NCBI GenBank assembly: GCA_003439945.1
Contig: QVRM01004007.1
Span: 682,001 to 746,000 of the forward strand
Origin: Dermanyssus gallinae
Lineage: Eukaryota; Arthropoda; Arachnida; Mesostigmata; Dermanyssidae
Direction of reading: 5' to 3'
Length of the DNA stretch: 64,000 bases
Shown: positions 23,435 through 35,027 of the stretch, in pieces
How the letters are laid out: each line of letters begins with the position of its first letter
Position numbering within the stretch: the first letter of the stretch is position 1
Translations under genes and position numbers: made by a program
The notes under the pieces: generated by a model
Told to the model about the DNA's origin: nothing
The model's input: the letters and a program-made list of their open reading frames with translations, nothing else
Databases searched by the model: none

Positions 23435-23845
23435 CACACAAATACGCGAAATCGTATGGTCTACCTCCTGACGGGAGAAAAGCGATTTGTGGAAGAGATC
23501 CAACAAACGTTCAAGCTTGAAGAGACGACGGCATTTGTGAACTTCATAAACAGGAAAAGGGAAGAGATCAGCGACGTGAGCCCACAGTTCTTCACTTCGC
23601 CAGCAATGACAGACGACACATGGAAGAATCCGGATCGGGCAAACAGGCACGTGGTAGTCAAATTCTCGACCCACGGCTATCATCATGTCGTCTGTCGAAC
23701 GGAGTCGTTTCACGACCCAGTCGAGTCGTGTATCTGTAAATATTGCGAAGGCCCTTGTGATGTGTACCATGCCCAAACTTGTACATACCCGCAGTCTCTG
23801 AATCACCTCGAGGAACTTAAGAGTAAGCTGGGGGGACTTTCTTGA
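23435..23845 (+). pseudogene. LINE-B C-terminal end, copy 2
   Basis: The open frame NTRNRMVYLLTGEKRFVEEI through KLGGLS aligns with the C-terminal end of the LINE at 39010-40686 (NTCRNRVVHVLEGGPLLTEEL). Both continue into a Cys/His module. Here it is HGYHHVVC, FHDPVESCICKYCEGPC, DVYHAQTC; in the other copy it is HGFHYVLC, FHKPQDECRCKECWSKC, DKYHAAVC, with identical spacing. An apparent longer frame starting at 23276 begins inside the foldback element and is not part of the LINE. Only the last ~130 residues survive, as in a 5'-truncated LINE insertion. Confidence 0.8.
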
Positions 23846-25130
23846 TTAACCGGAGTACGTATGCACTCCAATTTTAACTAGGTAGAGTATTACACAGACA
23901 GTGTGAATAAAAGGAAATTGAATATATCGATTATCAAACATATTTGAAACACCCTATATATGTATATATACATATAAAATTGTATTTTCATATTCACAGA
24001 CGTATTGTATGATTGTTGATGTATTGTACTGAGAGTAGATAAATACATTTAGAAATGCAAATGTGGGACGCAACTGAAGCCGCCTAGTCTATGTGTAAAG
24101 TTCGCATTTACAAGCCCGTACATTGAAACCCCCTTCTTAATAACATTTTCTCAGCCAGTTTGGCAAGTTTAAACTCTAACTTTTTAATTGAAGGAAAACT
24201 TTGTACACTTTACGATTGTACGCACTTACCGTATCTATATGATGCTGGTATTTGAACCAACAGTAGATCGTCGACACACTGCAAATTTGATCTAGAATTA
24301 AAAAATAATATACCAGCGAATATTTCATTGCTATACAGAAGCAAAACTTAGTTGACGTGTGTTTACGCAGTAGCTCCAACTTTTATTATTTTCATATAAA
24401 TTGCCGGGCAGTTAACCTAGGCGAAGTCTAATGTATATTGTAGGCCCTCTAGGCTATGTAATAGGGCAAACTTTTAATTGTAAGTGTCTTCTTGAGTAAT
24501 ACTGCTTATATTTTAGAAAACAACTCCCAGTTCTATTAACTCCTGGTTGTCCTAATGTTCAGAATGACCGTGAGCCTTTTGGACGACATCAGTGGTCGTA
24601 AACTACTAGAAACCGCCTAAAAGATACTGGTAGATTTCGCGGTTGACGTCCACCTCCTGTCTGTGTAATAGCCGTATTATTTCAGATGAGTTTTCATAAG
24701 TTTACCTTACGCCTAGTCACACTCGGCCAAATGTCACTCACTCTTCACAAGACGGAGAAGGCTGCTCGTTGTTGGACATGCACAGAAGAGGCCTAACTTA
24801 ATTGTAATGCCTATCCAAAGGGAGCGCTCACCTCTGAAAGTATTTGTGTAGGCTAATACTTGATTACTCTCCATTCACTCGGAGAGCATTTGTACACGTG
24901 CGCTATGCAACTTGCAAATCCTGTCACTTAGGCTATTTTTGTAGCACCTGTCGTAGTTGATACTCCAGTAGCTAAGTCGTAGAAGCGTCGGAGTTAATCT
25001 TGCACTAATGAAAGGTAGTACCCCGAACAGCTGACAGCAAGTCTTAGCGCCTCAATTCAGTTTCGTATATGACATTTTATGGGGCACCTGATAGCCAGAG
25101 AAGACATGCGGCAAAATATATACACCTTTT

Positions 25131-25133
<3 letters not shown>
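23846..25133. other. No recognisable gene
   Basis: Begins with the probable 3' flank of the LINE-B tail and a small TATA-rich patch (23953-23976). No other feature seen. Confidence 0.5.

Positions 25134-25198
<65 letters not shown>
25134..25198. repeat. (TA)n microsatellite
   Basis: Pure TA run of about 65 bp. Confidence 0.9.
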
Positions 25199-25200
<2 letters not shown>

Positions 25201-27579
25201 CTCAAAATCATTTCTGCAGTAGCTTTGCCCATGCACCTAAATCCCGCAAGCTAGTAATTGACAACATCATGAATTTGGAAAAGGTTAAAACTATACTTCT
25301 TAAAAGAGCAATTGGGTGATCAAAAACGCCTTATCTGCACTGGCTCTGCATATGTGCAACGAATCCACGCTAATACAACACCAATAACTTTGCAATTATC
25401 AGTTCAGCCACGACACACTTGATGCACACAAGAAACACCGAGAAAAGCAGAATTGAACATGTGTGATTCAAATTTTAACAAACATGTCTGCTTTTTTTAT
25501 TGCTGCAGAACAGAGCAGAGATTTGCAAAATTACCTGGCACCGATATAATCAGTACATCTGACTTAAAAGAAAATGATTCCAGTTAACAATGTGTATATA
25601 TATAGTGCAGTGAAAATGATATGGTCCGATATCACGTAACCAAATGTATGGAATTGAGCAGCGTTAACAGCTGCTGTAATTAAATAACTGGTAATTATTG
25701 TGTGGATCTACAAATAATGATGAATACATAATAACAATGATTTATATAAAGCGAATGAGAGATAAGCGTAGCGACGAATGTTCGGATTACCTAGATCTCT
25801 AATATGAGGGCTGGAACCTGAGACTGATTGGTTCTGGAAATCATGAGTAACTACGTGGGCTACCATAAGCACGTTAACATGAGTTACCTACGATATACTA
25901 AAAGCAAACAATGAATGTTACTTGCATCGTTTGAGCAAAGTAAAGTAATGGTGCATTATTTAATACTTGTACGATTGTAGGAAGTAAACAAGGTAAAACA
26001 TTGACATACGATTATCATAGCGCGATCCTCAACAACAATCACCTGGTTGTCGTCTGTCATATCCTACGATGAAAACCAGACGGTCATCATGCGCCGAGCG
26101 TTCGTAGAGAACAAAAAAGGGGTAACAAAGACGGTACTTTCAACCAATTTACATTAATGAAAGTTATTGCAAAGAAAAACGTTTACTGAACCGAAGTGCT
26201 ACCTGCTTATGCTTGGGTCTGTTCGTATGTTGACCTCGTGAGCTGTGATGCACCCTAGCAGGAAAATCGCCGTTTCCACTGTGCTCTCCCGACGGGAAGT
26301 AGCCAGAGCAGATGCTTCCGTTTTTTCTAGAAGAAACACTGCATTTATACGAAGATCACTTCCTTAAACCCAGTCACGGAGGCAAACCTGCTAAATTGGG
26401 CTTAAGGAAGTGATATCTTAATCAAAAAAGAGCACTGGACAAAACTTGGCACAGTCAGATTATATAAACGACGAGATGAAACCGAAGAACCCGTCAGATA
26501 TGCATTTGACTACACCTGGTTGCATATTTTTGACTACAAACCAAAGAGTTGCTGCTTTGTCACATCAAAAGAGATTCTTATAATATAAAAATAATGTTTT
26601 TTGTCATAGTAATGTAATAATTATTGAGATAAAACAATCTATATAATTGCGTTTAAGACAAACTGACCCTAAAAATGTGTACTCTCTCATTGTTTTTGCT
26701 AGTTGTTCCAAAGCTGAACAGTTATACTCATGCATCTATTAAACGCATATGTTCACATATCAACTTTGCACGCACGTATACTGCATTTGTGCATATAGTA
26801 TTACATTAATAAAGCTTTGGGCAGTATGAACACAATATATATATTTTCATAAATATCGATACAACACACACTTATACATGCCCATAAAAACACGTTTATT
26901 CACACCCATAAAAATCACGACCCGTTACACACATTGTAAGTAATACTAAATTGCAATCTAATACACCAATTAACGTTGTACATCGCTTTCCCATTTGCTT
27001 GAAGCGCAGCTTCCCGGTTGAACATTTTATCGTGGTCTACACAGATTCGGACCTGTGTAGATTTATAGTAGTGTCTAGGGCCCATTCGGACTAACTCATG
27101 GGATCTAGACAAAGCCTTTTTAAAGCCCCTTTCATTGATGGTGAAGGTATGATTTATCAAAAGGTGTTCGTTATGAAATTGCGAAACACTGGTTCATTTG
27201 AACCCGTCTTTCTGTGGAGGCTCCGCAGTGATCCAGAGACGCCCACTAAAAGGACGTCAAAATCCTAAGAATACTCTGCCAACTTGAGAAGGTTAGCATA
27301 TTGAAGTTTTTTTTCTGACTTTGATCGCTAGTTTACGCAGCAAATCGTTCTCCTTCTGCGCCTCCTGAAGTTGCTTGTCGGCGCTGGGGCAAACAGAACA
27401 TCTTGCTGTCAATTGTGCAAACAACGCCAAGTTTGTTCATTGTAAAGGACAACACTCGTTGCTTCCACGGCGTGCTCAATGCGTACCTGCGAGATCGTGA
27501 AACGCGTAGTATTGATGGTATCTAGATTGTTACACCAATTGACTGTGGCAACCCCAAGGACCGCATTGGTCAAGGTAAT
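25199..27579. other. No recognisable gene
   Basis: Contains one stem-loop (26356-26413) and otherwise only short frames. A minus-strand frame at 26915-27160 has no recognisable motif. Confidence 0.5.
26356..26413. repeat. Stem-loop
   Basis: TCACTTCCTTAA (26356-26367) pairs perfectly with TTAAGGAAGTGA (26402-26413). The next bases, ACCCA and TTGGG, extend the stem around a loop of about 22 bases. Confidence 0.7.
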
Positions 27580-29570
27580 AACGAATCTATTTTAATTACG
27601 TCGCTTCGCAGTCTCCGGAAAATATCAGAAAGTGTTGGCTCTGGTATGACATTAACATGTGTGGTATTACGTTTTTAGCCATTCATATTAATGCCGGTAA
27701 GGGTCTACTAAAACAGGAGCAGCTTACATCCACTGCTGGCTTTATGATTCAGGAATGTTTTTAGTGTGACGTTCTTGCCATTGGCAAAACTTGGATTAGA
27801 AATTACTCACGCAATTTGTAGATGTAACTTTATCAGTATCTTAACGATCGACTTTAGATGTGGGTTTAGCTTTGGAAGCGATAAAACATTCGCTGAGATA
27901 AGTTTGGACGTTTCAAACTCTTTTGAGGCAACCACACGTTCTCTTTTCCCCGGGATTTTGTCAGTTGGGGCACATGGTAAGGAAGCATAACTGCAGGTAT
28001 CTTAAGGACTTGATGCCTAAGAGTAAAATGGTGTACTTATGCTCTCAAAGCGGTATTACGAGCTATTTTCTGGCCAGAGAGGCTTTCGATAAAACTCGGT
28101 TTAATGACATTTTATGACATCGCGGCGTTTGTAGAAATATATTAACAAAGCCCGTGGCAGACAGCTCGCTAAGACAGAGAGCTTCCTTCAGTCTTAATTT
28201 CCAATGCGGGTAACACGATTAGCAAGCCTGAATCGACTGCCGACGAACTGAATCGACATTTCGTTACGGTTGGATATAAAAACTGTGCTCGTTGAATTAG
28301 TCGTGTACTGATTGGCACCGTCTTTGCGAACTATAACCTAAAGAGGCTGAATCATTTTCGCTGACTTGGGTGCAGGCGTCTCATGTTGAGAGAGCAATAG
28401 CGAAGTTGAATGCTAGCTGCTCTGGTGAAGTCACGGGTGTTTCGAGTAAACTGTTAAAGTTTGCCTCTTCGGCTCTTTTTTGGCAAGAGTAATGCCCCCC
28501 CCCCTTCTTTTTTAACCACGGCTATTATCCTAGATGGTTGAGATATACCAACATGATCCCAATATACAAGGGTAAAGGGAATAGGAGACTTGCGTCTAGC
28601 CAGCGACCTATTTCAGTGACTGATTAAATTTCAAAGGTCTTTAAAATGTTGGTGCTACAGAACTTTGCTCGTTAATTGTAAAACATTGACTTCTCTTGAC
28701 TCGGTCGAAATTGACTAGGCTTGTTTGGGTGTGTTTCTGGACGTGGCGTCTGCCTTTTAATATCTTGACCACGGCTGATTACCCAGGTCCTGACCCACTC
28801 GGGTTGCATGCCCCCAGTTAGCCAGTTTAGGCTCTATTTTGAAAATACATCTGATTATCTAAAGGTTGGGCCTATTTAATCTACCTGACAGTCTGTTGTT
28901 CTACGGGCTCCCCAGGGTTTTGTCTTTAGTCCCTTTATGCTTCCGATATAACTGAACTTCATACTCTTGAGAATTAAAAACTATAATCTAGAAAAGACAA
29001 TAGCTTTTGCTAACGACACGACAATCTTGTTTCGACTCAACGCAGCTAAAGTGTCTAATGGTATTGATACTTCAATTGAATTGGCTAAAAAGTAGTTAGT
29101 AATTTTAATGAATACGGGTTGGTTGTGGATACGAAGAGAACTAACATCCTGGTGCTTCGATCCGCCACAAGGCAACATAGAACAAATTCTGCCAAAGTGC
29201 TATGCCGTCATCGCAACCTTACGGCGGTTAAGGCTGACAAGGGTTTCACTTGAGGGACTTTTGACCGCTTACAAGGCCCTGTCTTTATCTACTCTATGTT
29301 ATGTATTCTGCTCTGGGACAGTGGATACGTAGGTATTCTTTAAAGAGGTCAGTTAATTTAAAATGACACACTTCGTACCATCTTCTCCCGACGGCGCTAT
29401 GAGTCAAGTAGTGATCTGTTCGTTGTCCCTGACATTTTACCAGTCTAAAAATGTGTATGTATTTTTTAAATGGCTAGATCAGCGAAATATCCCGTGGTAC
29501 ACTATCGGCAGATGTAAAATTTGCTTTGGTGCATAGACGGAAAAGACGGCTGCGACGAGCAAGAGTCTTT
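27580..29570 (+). pseudogene. Decayed LINE (CR1/Jockey-like), reverse transcriptase region
   Basis: Plus-strand translations in shifting frames give, in order: STADELNRHFVTVGYKN (near 28230), SHVERAIAKLNAS (28380), MIPIYKGKGNRRLASSQRP (28550), VFLDVASAF (28735), APQGFVFSPFML (28910), FANDTTILF (29010) and LPKCYAVIATLRRLRLTR (29190). These are the linker, fingers, motif A (Asp kept), the PQG box, a decayed YADD box (FAND) and the post-polymerase region of a LINE reverse transcriptase. Stops and frameshifts are many. The 5' limit is soft: the stretch 27580-28130 is open in places but lacks a clear endonuclease motif. Confidence 0.7.
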
Positions 29571-30488
29571 ATAGCGCCGCTGACCAGCAAAAAAATGAAG
29601 TCCAATTCTTGATTTTGTCAGCTGCCGCATACTTGCCGCACGCTACCTCATATGAGATCCTTCTCCTCTGCGAGGGGAAAAATGTCTTGCTTCCAGCTTT
29701 GGTATAACAGGGACCCACTGAGAGTGATGGCAAGCATTACAAAATGATGAGGTGTTGAGATATTAGTTGATTCATGAGTCATTAGCGCCACCATACAAGG
29801 AGTTGGCAAAACTGTTATATTGAGTGCATTTAGTTAGGGAAATTGCATCACGTATTTACCGTGTACACATTTGTATATATGGCGATGCGACAGTGTAAGT
29901 TTTCTAATTTTTTTTCAAAACATAAGCATTTTTAATGTAGTTTTGCAAATAAGCTTCTGATTCTGAATCTGCAGGTCATACACCTGGTTCGAAGCTATGG
30001 CCAGTACAGTGTCAATCTTCTCTTCAAGATGGAATACTATGTTTCTACTGACATGTCTAACTATGATATGAAGTGAAGCTGCAGTTGCGTCCATCGCAAA
30101 ATTCCCATTTGTCAACTTTAAGTATACTTTCTAGATATCTACATCGCGATACGTCATAAAGGCGATAGATTTAACAATGTGAAAGTGAACAATGTCTTAA
30201 AAACTTAAACTTATATTTCCTATTTGTTTGTCATATGTCACAACCTTTTCGACTGCCAAATGAGTATTGCAATATACATGAGAACTAATTACACCACGAT
30301 GGAAGGCCAACACGTCTAATGTTCAATTCGTCACAACAAATTCTTCACATCGAACAAGACCGAACAATTGCATTGTGGCACGATCGCGCAGAGTTCCCGG
30401 TCCGTGTATCCGCTCTAAGTTGGCTCTAACTATAAACGAAACACCTCTGCTCGCAACAAATACTCATCGATCAATCTAAAACTCATAC
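29571..30488. other. No recognisable gene
   Basis: AT-rich, short frames only. Confidence 0.5.
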
Positions 30489-30584
30489 GACCGTATATTG
30501 TATAAAGGCCCAGAGGGTTCTGGTACTTGGTCCAGGCGTACTGTAGCGTTAACGCGTCAGCGGTTTGTGTGCCGATACCTCGAA
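30489..30584 (-). CDS. Candidate small internal exon
   Basis: Minus strand: a pyrimidine tract ending TTCCTCTTCTCTGGCAG precedes 30584, and a donor-like GTATGAGT follows 30489. The 96 bases between are open, reading GIGTQTADALTLQYAWTKYQ then NPLGLYTIYG, with two bases of a split codon at the start and one at the end. Both borders and composition look exon-like, but the exon is short and unrecognised. The frame stays open on both sides (30430-30666), which weakens the case. Confidence 0.3.
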
Positions 30585-31182
30585 CTGCCAGAGAAGAGGA
30601 AACCTTGCGTAGCAGTAGAAAACTTGCTGATTTTTTCAGGTGGCTAATTAGAAAATGCGGTTGCATACACGGTCACCGCTGCGGGGAACTCCCTACAAAA
30701 GTGGGCCGTTTTTGCTCACAGCCTTGCGTTAGGTACCGCTCAATAAACTATCAGACGCTTCGGCGATCCCTGCTCACCTTCTTTCAAGGTGGGACGAACG
30801 CGTCATTAGTGTAAATATATCATGCAACTAATTTGTAAAATCAACGAAATCTGCAAAATAGCTGGTAAAATTAAAAAACATCCTTGTGGAGACCCCTGCA
30901 GCTACGGCGGCTCGAGGAGCTAGTAGGAGCCGCTAAACGTTGCATAATCACCGACCGCGAAAACGAGAAACATGAGACTGGATCATCTCGGACCAAAGGG
31001 GGTCAATCTCGCCAATGGATTTTGCCGAAGGGCGCGCCTAGACAGATCACTTTTTATTAACAAGATTTAAATTGTTCATTCTAGAAAATTGTACTAGTTT
31101 AAAACTTCACTCACCGCTGTGTCTCTTAAAAGTGCGTAGACTATCGTTTCTGTAATGAGCAGCGACTTAAAGCAACAAACAA
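30585..31182. other. No recognisable gene
   Basis: A plus-strand frame at 30527-30814 overlaps the candidate exon and has no motif. Confidence 0.45.
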
Positions 31183-31243
31183 AAATTATTATAATATGTA
31201 AAACAACATTTTCAAAATGCTGTTTTACATATTATAATAATTT
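31183..31243. repeat. 61-bp near-perfect palindrome
   Basis: Two 30-base arms around a single C (31213), with one mismatch between arms (AACAACATT against AATGCTGTT). AT-rich. It could extrude as a cruciform; it is not followed by a T-run typical of a terminator. Confidence 0.85.
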
Positions 31244-32384
31244 CACATATTTATTAAAAACGGGTGATTACGCACGTTCTCTTAACCAGGATTGTTGACT
31301 AATTGTAAGCTATTTTTCAATTGAATTGAAGGGAGAACATGTCTTGCTTGAGAGTGATAAGAATCAACAGACAATAACAACAATAAAAAACAAATATATA
31401 TATATATTTTATATTAGAGTGACTGATCGAAGATTGCTTTACAAAATGTGCGATTGCGCGAGAACAAATTGTTCGATGGAAAAACCGAGTATACCTACTA
31501 CTTGTGAAAGTACGTCACAATTAATTAACAATTTTGATAAAACGGTTATCAAAATTAAAATAGTAGTAATGAAAAAAGTCTAATAATCGTGAGTTTGCGA
31601 TGTCTCATTGATTACCTTTGGGTTTCATAACATGAACATTTGCTATTACGGTAAATGAAAAGAGGCAAGACTTCATAAGAGTGCCCACTTTAGGTAGAGT
31701 ATTTTAGTATCAAACCGATGGTGACTCAATTCACGGCTGCGAAGTAATGAAGCATGTACACCCGTAAACAGGTAGCAATATTCTACAAGACACGGGTTGA
31801 ATATGAGGGCGAAACTTGAGTTTAATATCTATGCTTTACCAACGCTGTTATGTCAATATCAACAGCATGCAGGGCGTACTTAGGGCTCCTACCATTACAT
31901 GTAGAAGCAATAATATATAGTTATAAAAATATACCTGTTTCTCTTTCCGTATTGTATATACACGAATATAAACACAACTGCAGCTCCAGAAAAGCCTAAA
32001 ATGTACCGAGGAATTTTGGACAACTTAAGTCTAGTTGGCAACTATAGTCATGTAGTACTGTGTCTTGCAAACGTAAGGTAAATTATTGCTTGCATATCTT
32101 CAAGTTAGTGTTTCAGTTATAGCATTTACGAGATTAATTGTTGTTTTTTGTTGTTTTATTATCTCTATCTATATTTTGCCATTATGGATATACACAACCT
32201 AGAAATTCGAATAAAGTAAACGCCTCGCTATATTCTTGTTTTGCGATAATTAGTTAACAAATTGAGTATAATACATACTTTATATATAAAAGGCACTTTC
32301 TATTAGGAGCTATACTGTTCAAATACAAACTAGAGCAAACAACGAGTGTTTACTTATGGCGATGCGTGACGTTGGGTTGTGAGT
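31244..32384. other. No recognisable gene
   Basis: AT-rich; the frame at 31326-31583 (85 codons, Lys/Ile/Thr-rich) has no family motif. Confidence 0.5.
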
Positions 32385-32990
32385 GGTAGAAGCTCTTTCA
32401 TGTTCCACTGGGAGTTTTGTGCAAATGTCGATTGCTGCTGCCCTATGTTCGTGTGCGTTCTATATCAGTCACGCAGAAAGAAAGAGGGGAAGGCGACGGT
32501 ACCCGTCAAAAGAAATGACTAGTCATTTCTTTAGGCTGCTAGGACGACGGAGCCTTTGTCGACGGCATCATCGGTGTAACTGGCGCCATCACGCGCCATC
32601 TTGCGGGCTCCAACACAGTCAGGCGTCGCTAGACCCTACAAAAGGTCATCTAGCAGCATTGAAGGCACTATTTGCAGAGCGCCGAGTCAGCATCAAATGC
32701 CTTTGTAAGAAAAATGTGCGGACTCCTTCGCCGTCAACAGCCGCTTTTTTGTACTGCATACCACGTATGCCGTTTAAATGATTGCCCCACAAACAGACGA
32801 GCAAGCCAACCCTAATGATGCACGAAATAGAAAAATGTACTATTTTGACCTTTTCGGAACGTCCTAGATAAGTAAAATTCTTTATCGGATAGCACAACTG
32901 AGAATTTCAAAGGTCTGCTGGTAGGGTCAAATGTCACCTCGAGGTTCAAACTCACCTTGCTATTAAACTACGCCGTCTCTCTCTCTCTCC

Positions 32991-33027
<37 letters not shown>
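32385..33027 (+). mobile_element. Dispersed repeat 'D', copy 1
   Basis: About 640 bp that match 51895-52524 in the same orientation. Landmarks: CTCTTTCATGTTCCACTG near the start, ATGTCGATTGCTGC, GCGCCGAGTCAGCATCAA, AGAAAAATGTGCG, CGCCGTCAACAGCCGCTTTT, TGATTGCCCCACAAACAGA and CACCTCGAGG. Both copies end in (CT)n followed by (TA)n. No coding motif is found; a frame across 32383-32781 is not conserved in copy 2. It may be a non-autonomous element or the 3' end of an unknown one. Confidence 0.8.
32509..32532. repeat. 24-bp perfect palindrome in repeat D copy 1
   Basis: AAAGAAATGACT directly joined to its reverse complement. Copy 2 has only GAAATGACTAGACATTT, so the symmetry is not conserved. Confidence 0.8.
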
Positions 33028-33029
<2 letters not shown>

Positions 33030-33224
33030 GCCGCTTTCTCTACTACTCAACAAAACATTTTTAAACCCAATTTTTAAAAGCAATTTTCTCCGTATCTCCA
33101 TCTTGGTCTCAAAATTGTCTTGTCCCTTAAAATTGTTTGTATCCGCAAAAAATCTTAAAAATTGTGTCTCCAAATGGAGAAGTTGCGATAATATAAAAAT
33201 CGATTTTTTCATTAAAGCATTCTA

Positions 33225-33460
33225 AATCAGTAATAATAATGTTTGTGTCGGTGCGTCATCGTGAATGAGGGTCCAAGAGTTGTTTGACCAGAGTTTAGGC
33301 CTCTTGTGTCGGCCATCTCGCGCAACCTTCTTTAACTTTTGCGGTCTTACTTCTTACTGGCCGTATAACCAGGTGGCAGAAATTCGTTGAAGCTGATTCT
33401 CTTGTAGTAGAAGAATACAGTCAAAAGAACATTAGCGTTGCATCTCCTCTGCCTGAATTT
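33225..33460 (-). pseudogene. mariner transposase fragment
   Basis: The minus strand reads NVLLTVFFYYKRISFNEFLP then PGYTASKK. After a frame change it reads RPKLWSNNSWTLIHDDAPTQ followed by Leu residues. This follows VKVLLTVFFDCRGVVHHEFL, GRTVNKEYY and RPDLWKNKNWLLHHDNAPAH of the mariner at 35080-36141. The second catalytic Asp (HDD for HDN) is present; the first and third lie outside the fragment. No terminal repeats found. Confidence 0.7.
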
Positions 33461-33995
33461 CTTTGACACTTTGAACACAGAACCTAATACAAATTAGTTT
33501 CTCGGCTCCTCGCCGAACTTCGTTTCTTCAAAATTCTTCTTTAAAGCTCGTTTTCTTGTATTCGTCGAATGTACCAAGCAAGAGTACAAGTTCGATCGGC
33601 GTGTTGGTCGGCAGTAAAATAATATCATGAACGATGCGGCGCAAAGCTTCGCTGATGGTCTCCGTAGGCAATGCGAGTAAATCTCTGTGTTGAATAGACG
33701 ATACAATTCAACGTAATGAGCATTAAGAATCAAGTCTGCACAATAACTCTCCTCTTGTTACTTAATTTTCAGTACTATACTTCAGTACGAGAGACTAATG
33801 ACATCATTTCCTCCTTGCACCCGTCATCGACTGCGTATGGTTACGGTTTTAACGGTCGTAATGTTGTTTGAGAGTTTTGGTCAAAATTGATATTTAAACA
33901 GCCGCAATTATTACCATGACGCCTATTTTCAAAATAGTTATGACCTGACCAGGGCTCACATACAGGTACAACGCAACTAACGCTGCATTAAACTA
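33461..33995. other. No recognisable gene
   Basis: A minus-strand frame at 33494-33733 has no transposase motif, and nothing else is seen. Confidence 0.5.
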
Positions 33996-34027
<32 letters not shown>

Positions 34028-34076
34028 GTATATATATATACGTATATATATTTATATTTATATATATATATTTTTT
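33996..34076. repeat. (TA)n tract with interruptions
   Basis: TA runs broken by TTTATATGTA and CGTATATATT segments. Confidence 0.9.
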
Positions 34077-34104
34077 ATAGAGGTAACTGGTAAAATGCGT
34101 TATG

Positions 34105-34190
34105 CACACCGGGCGACGTTGTTAAAGCCTCGGTAGTGTGGGACTCGCACCCACTAAAATCCAGTCGTCCTCTTTGCCCCTTGACGGGGG
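34105..34190 (-). mobile_element. tRNA-like SINE fragment (copy c)
   Basis: Read on the minus strand, TTTTAGTGGGTGCGAGTCCC followed by ACACTACCGAGGC looks like a tRNA T-arm with B box (GTGCGAGTCCC) and 3' acceptor strand. A nearly identical end occurs at 63041-63105. A related tRNA-like piece lies in the 3' region of the R1 LINE (40939-41030). Confidence 0.5.
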
Positions 34191-34406
34191 GTGGCCGCAG
34201 TACTGTCTTCTCGAGATTACTTCGCCTGGCCACTCTTCTTGCCATTTAGGCTGCTCGGCTTTGTGCGGCGGTTATTTTCGCCTCAGAGATACCTTGTGCG
34301 AATCTTCTTACTAATCACGAATCCAGGATTTGTGATCTTTGAGGAGCGCCTCTACAAGGGCCTGGCATGTCAGGGGGTTCTGCAGTCCTAGGTTCCGGGA
34401 CAATAG

Positions 34407-34410
<4 letters not shown>

Positions 34411-34500
<90 letters not shown>
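34411..34500. repeat. (TA)n microsatellite, about 90 bp
   Basis: Long pure TA run. Confidence 0.9.
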
Positions 34501-34558
34501 GTATATAAGACATACAATTGTGATGTAAGAACATGTGCACAGCCCGCTTGGGGCGTAC

Positions 34559-34589
<31 letters not shown>
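34559..34589. repeat. (TA)n microsatellite
   Basis: Second TA run, about 60 bp after the previous one. Confidence 0.9.
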
Positions 34590-34595
<6 letters not shown>

Positions 34596-34614
34596 ACTCA
34601 GCTGTTGAGCCGGA

Positions 34615-34720
34615 CGGTCGCACTGGTGCGAGCTGCCGCTTAAATTGCCTAGATCGCAAGTTATATCTGGCTTTTTAACGGGAGTTTTGTCACAGACCAT
34701 CGTGGCCACCAGTGCGACCG
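34615..34720. repeat. 14-bp inverted repeat pair
   Basis: CGGTCGCACTGGTG at 34615-34628 is the perfect reverse complement of 34707-34720, with 78 bases between. It may mark the ends of a small non-autonomous element, but no flanking duplication is evident. Confidence 0.5.
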
Positions 34721-35027
34721 AACTGTGAGATCCAACACCGTCAAACAGTTCCATTTTGCATTTAAAAGATGCAAAATTGTTATAATTCGCCGCGTCACTG
34801 TGTTAGATAGGTTAGCAGTGCGTTCACTATTGCAAAGGCCTGTCTGAAGTGCATTTTAGCGTTTTTAAGTGGAAGTGATTGTGCCGGTTTTTAGATTTAG
34901 GTAAGGTGAGTCTACCTATATAGTTGTTTTAGTGAAATCTAGCGGCCCTAATTATATTTCACTAATCTTAACTTCTATATAGTTATAGTGTATGCACTGG
35001 CTACAAAACCCAGACAGTGCATACATA

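Noticed and set aside
23953..23976. Separate microsatellite locus
   Set aside because: Too short and interrupted to list as a tract of its own.
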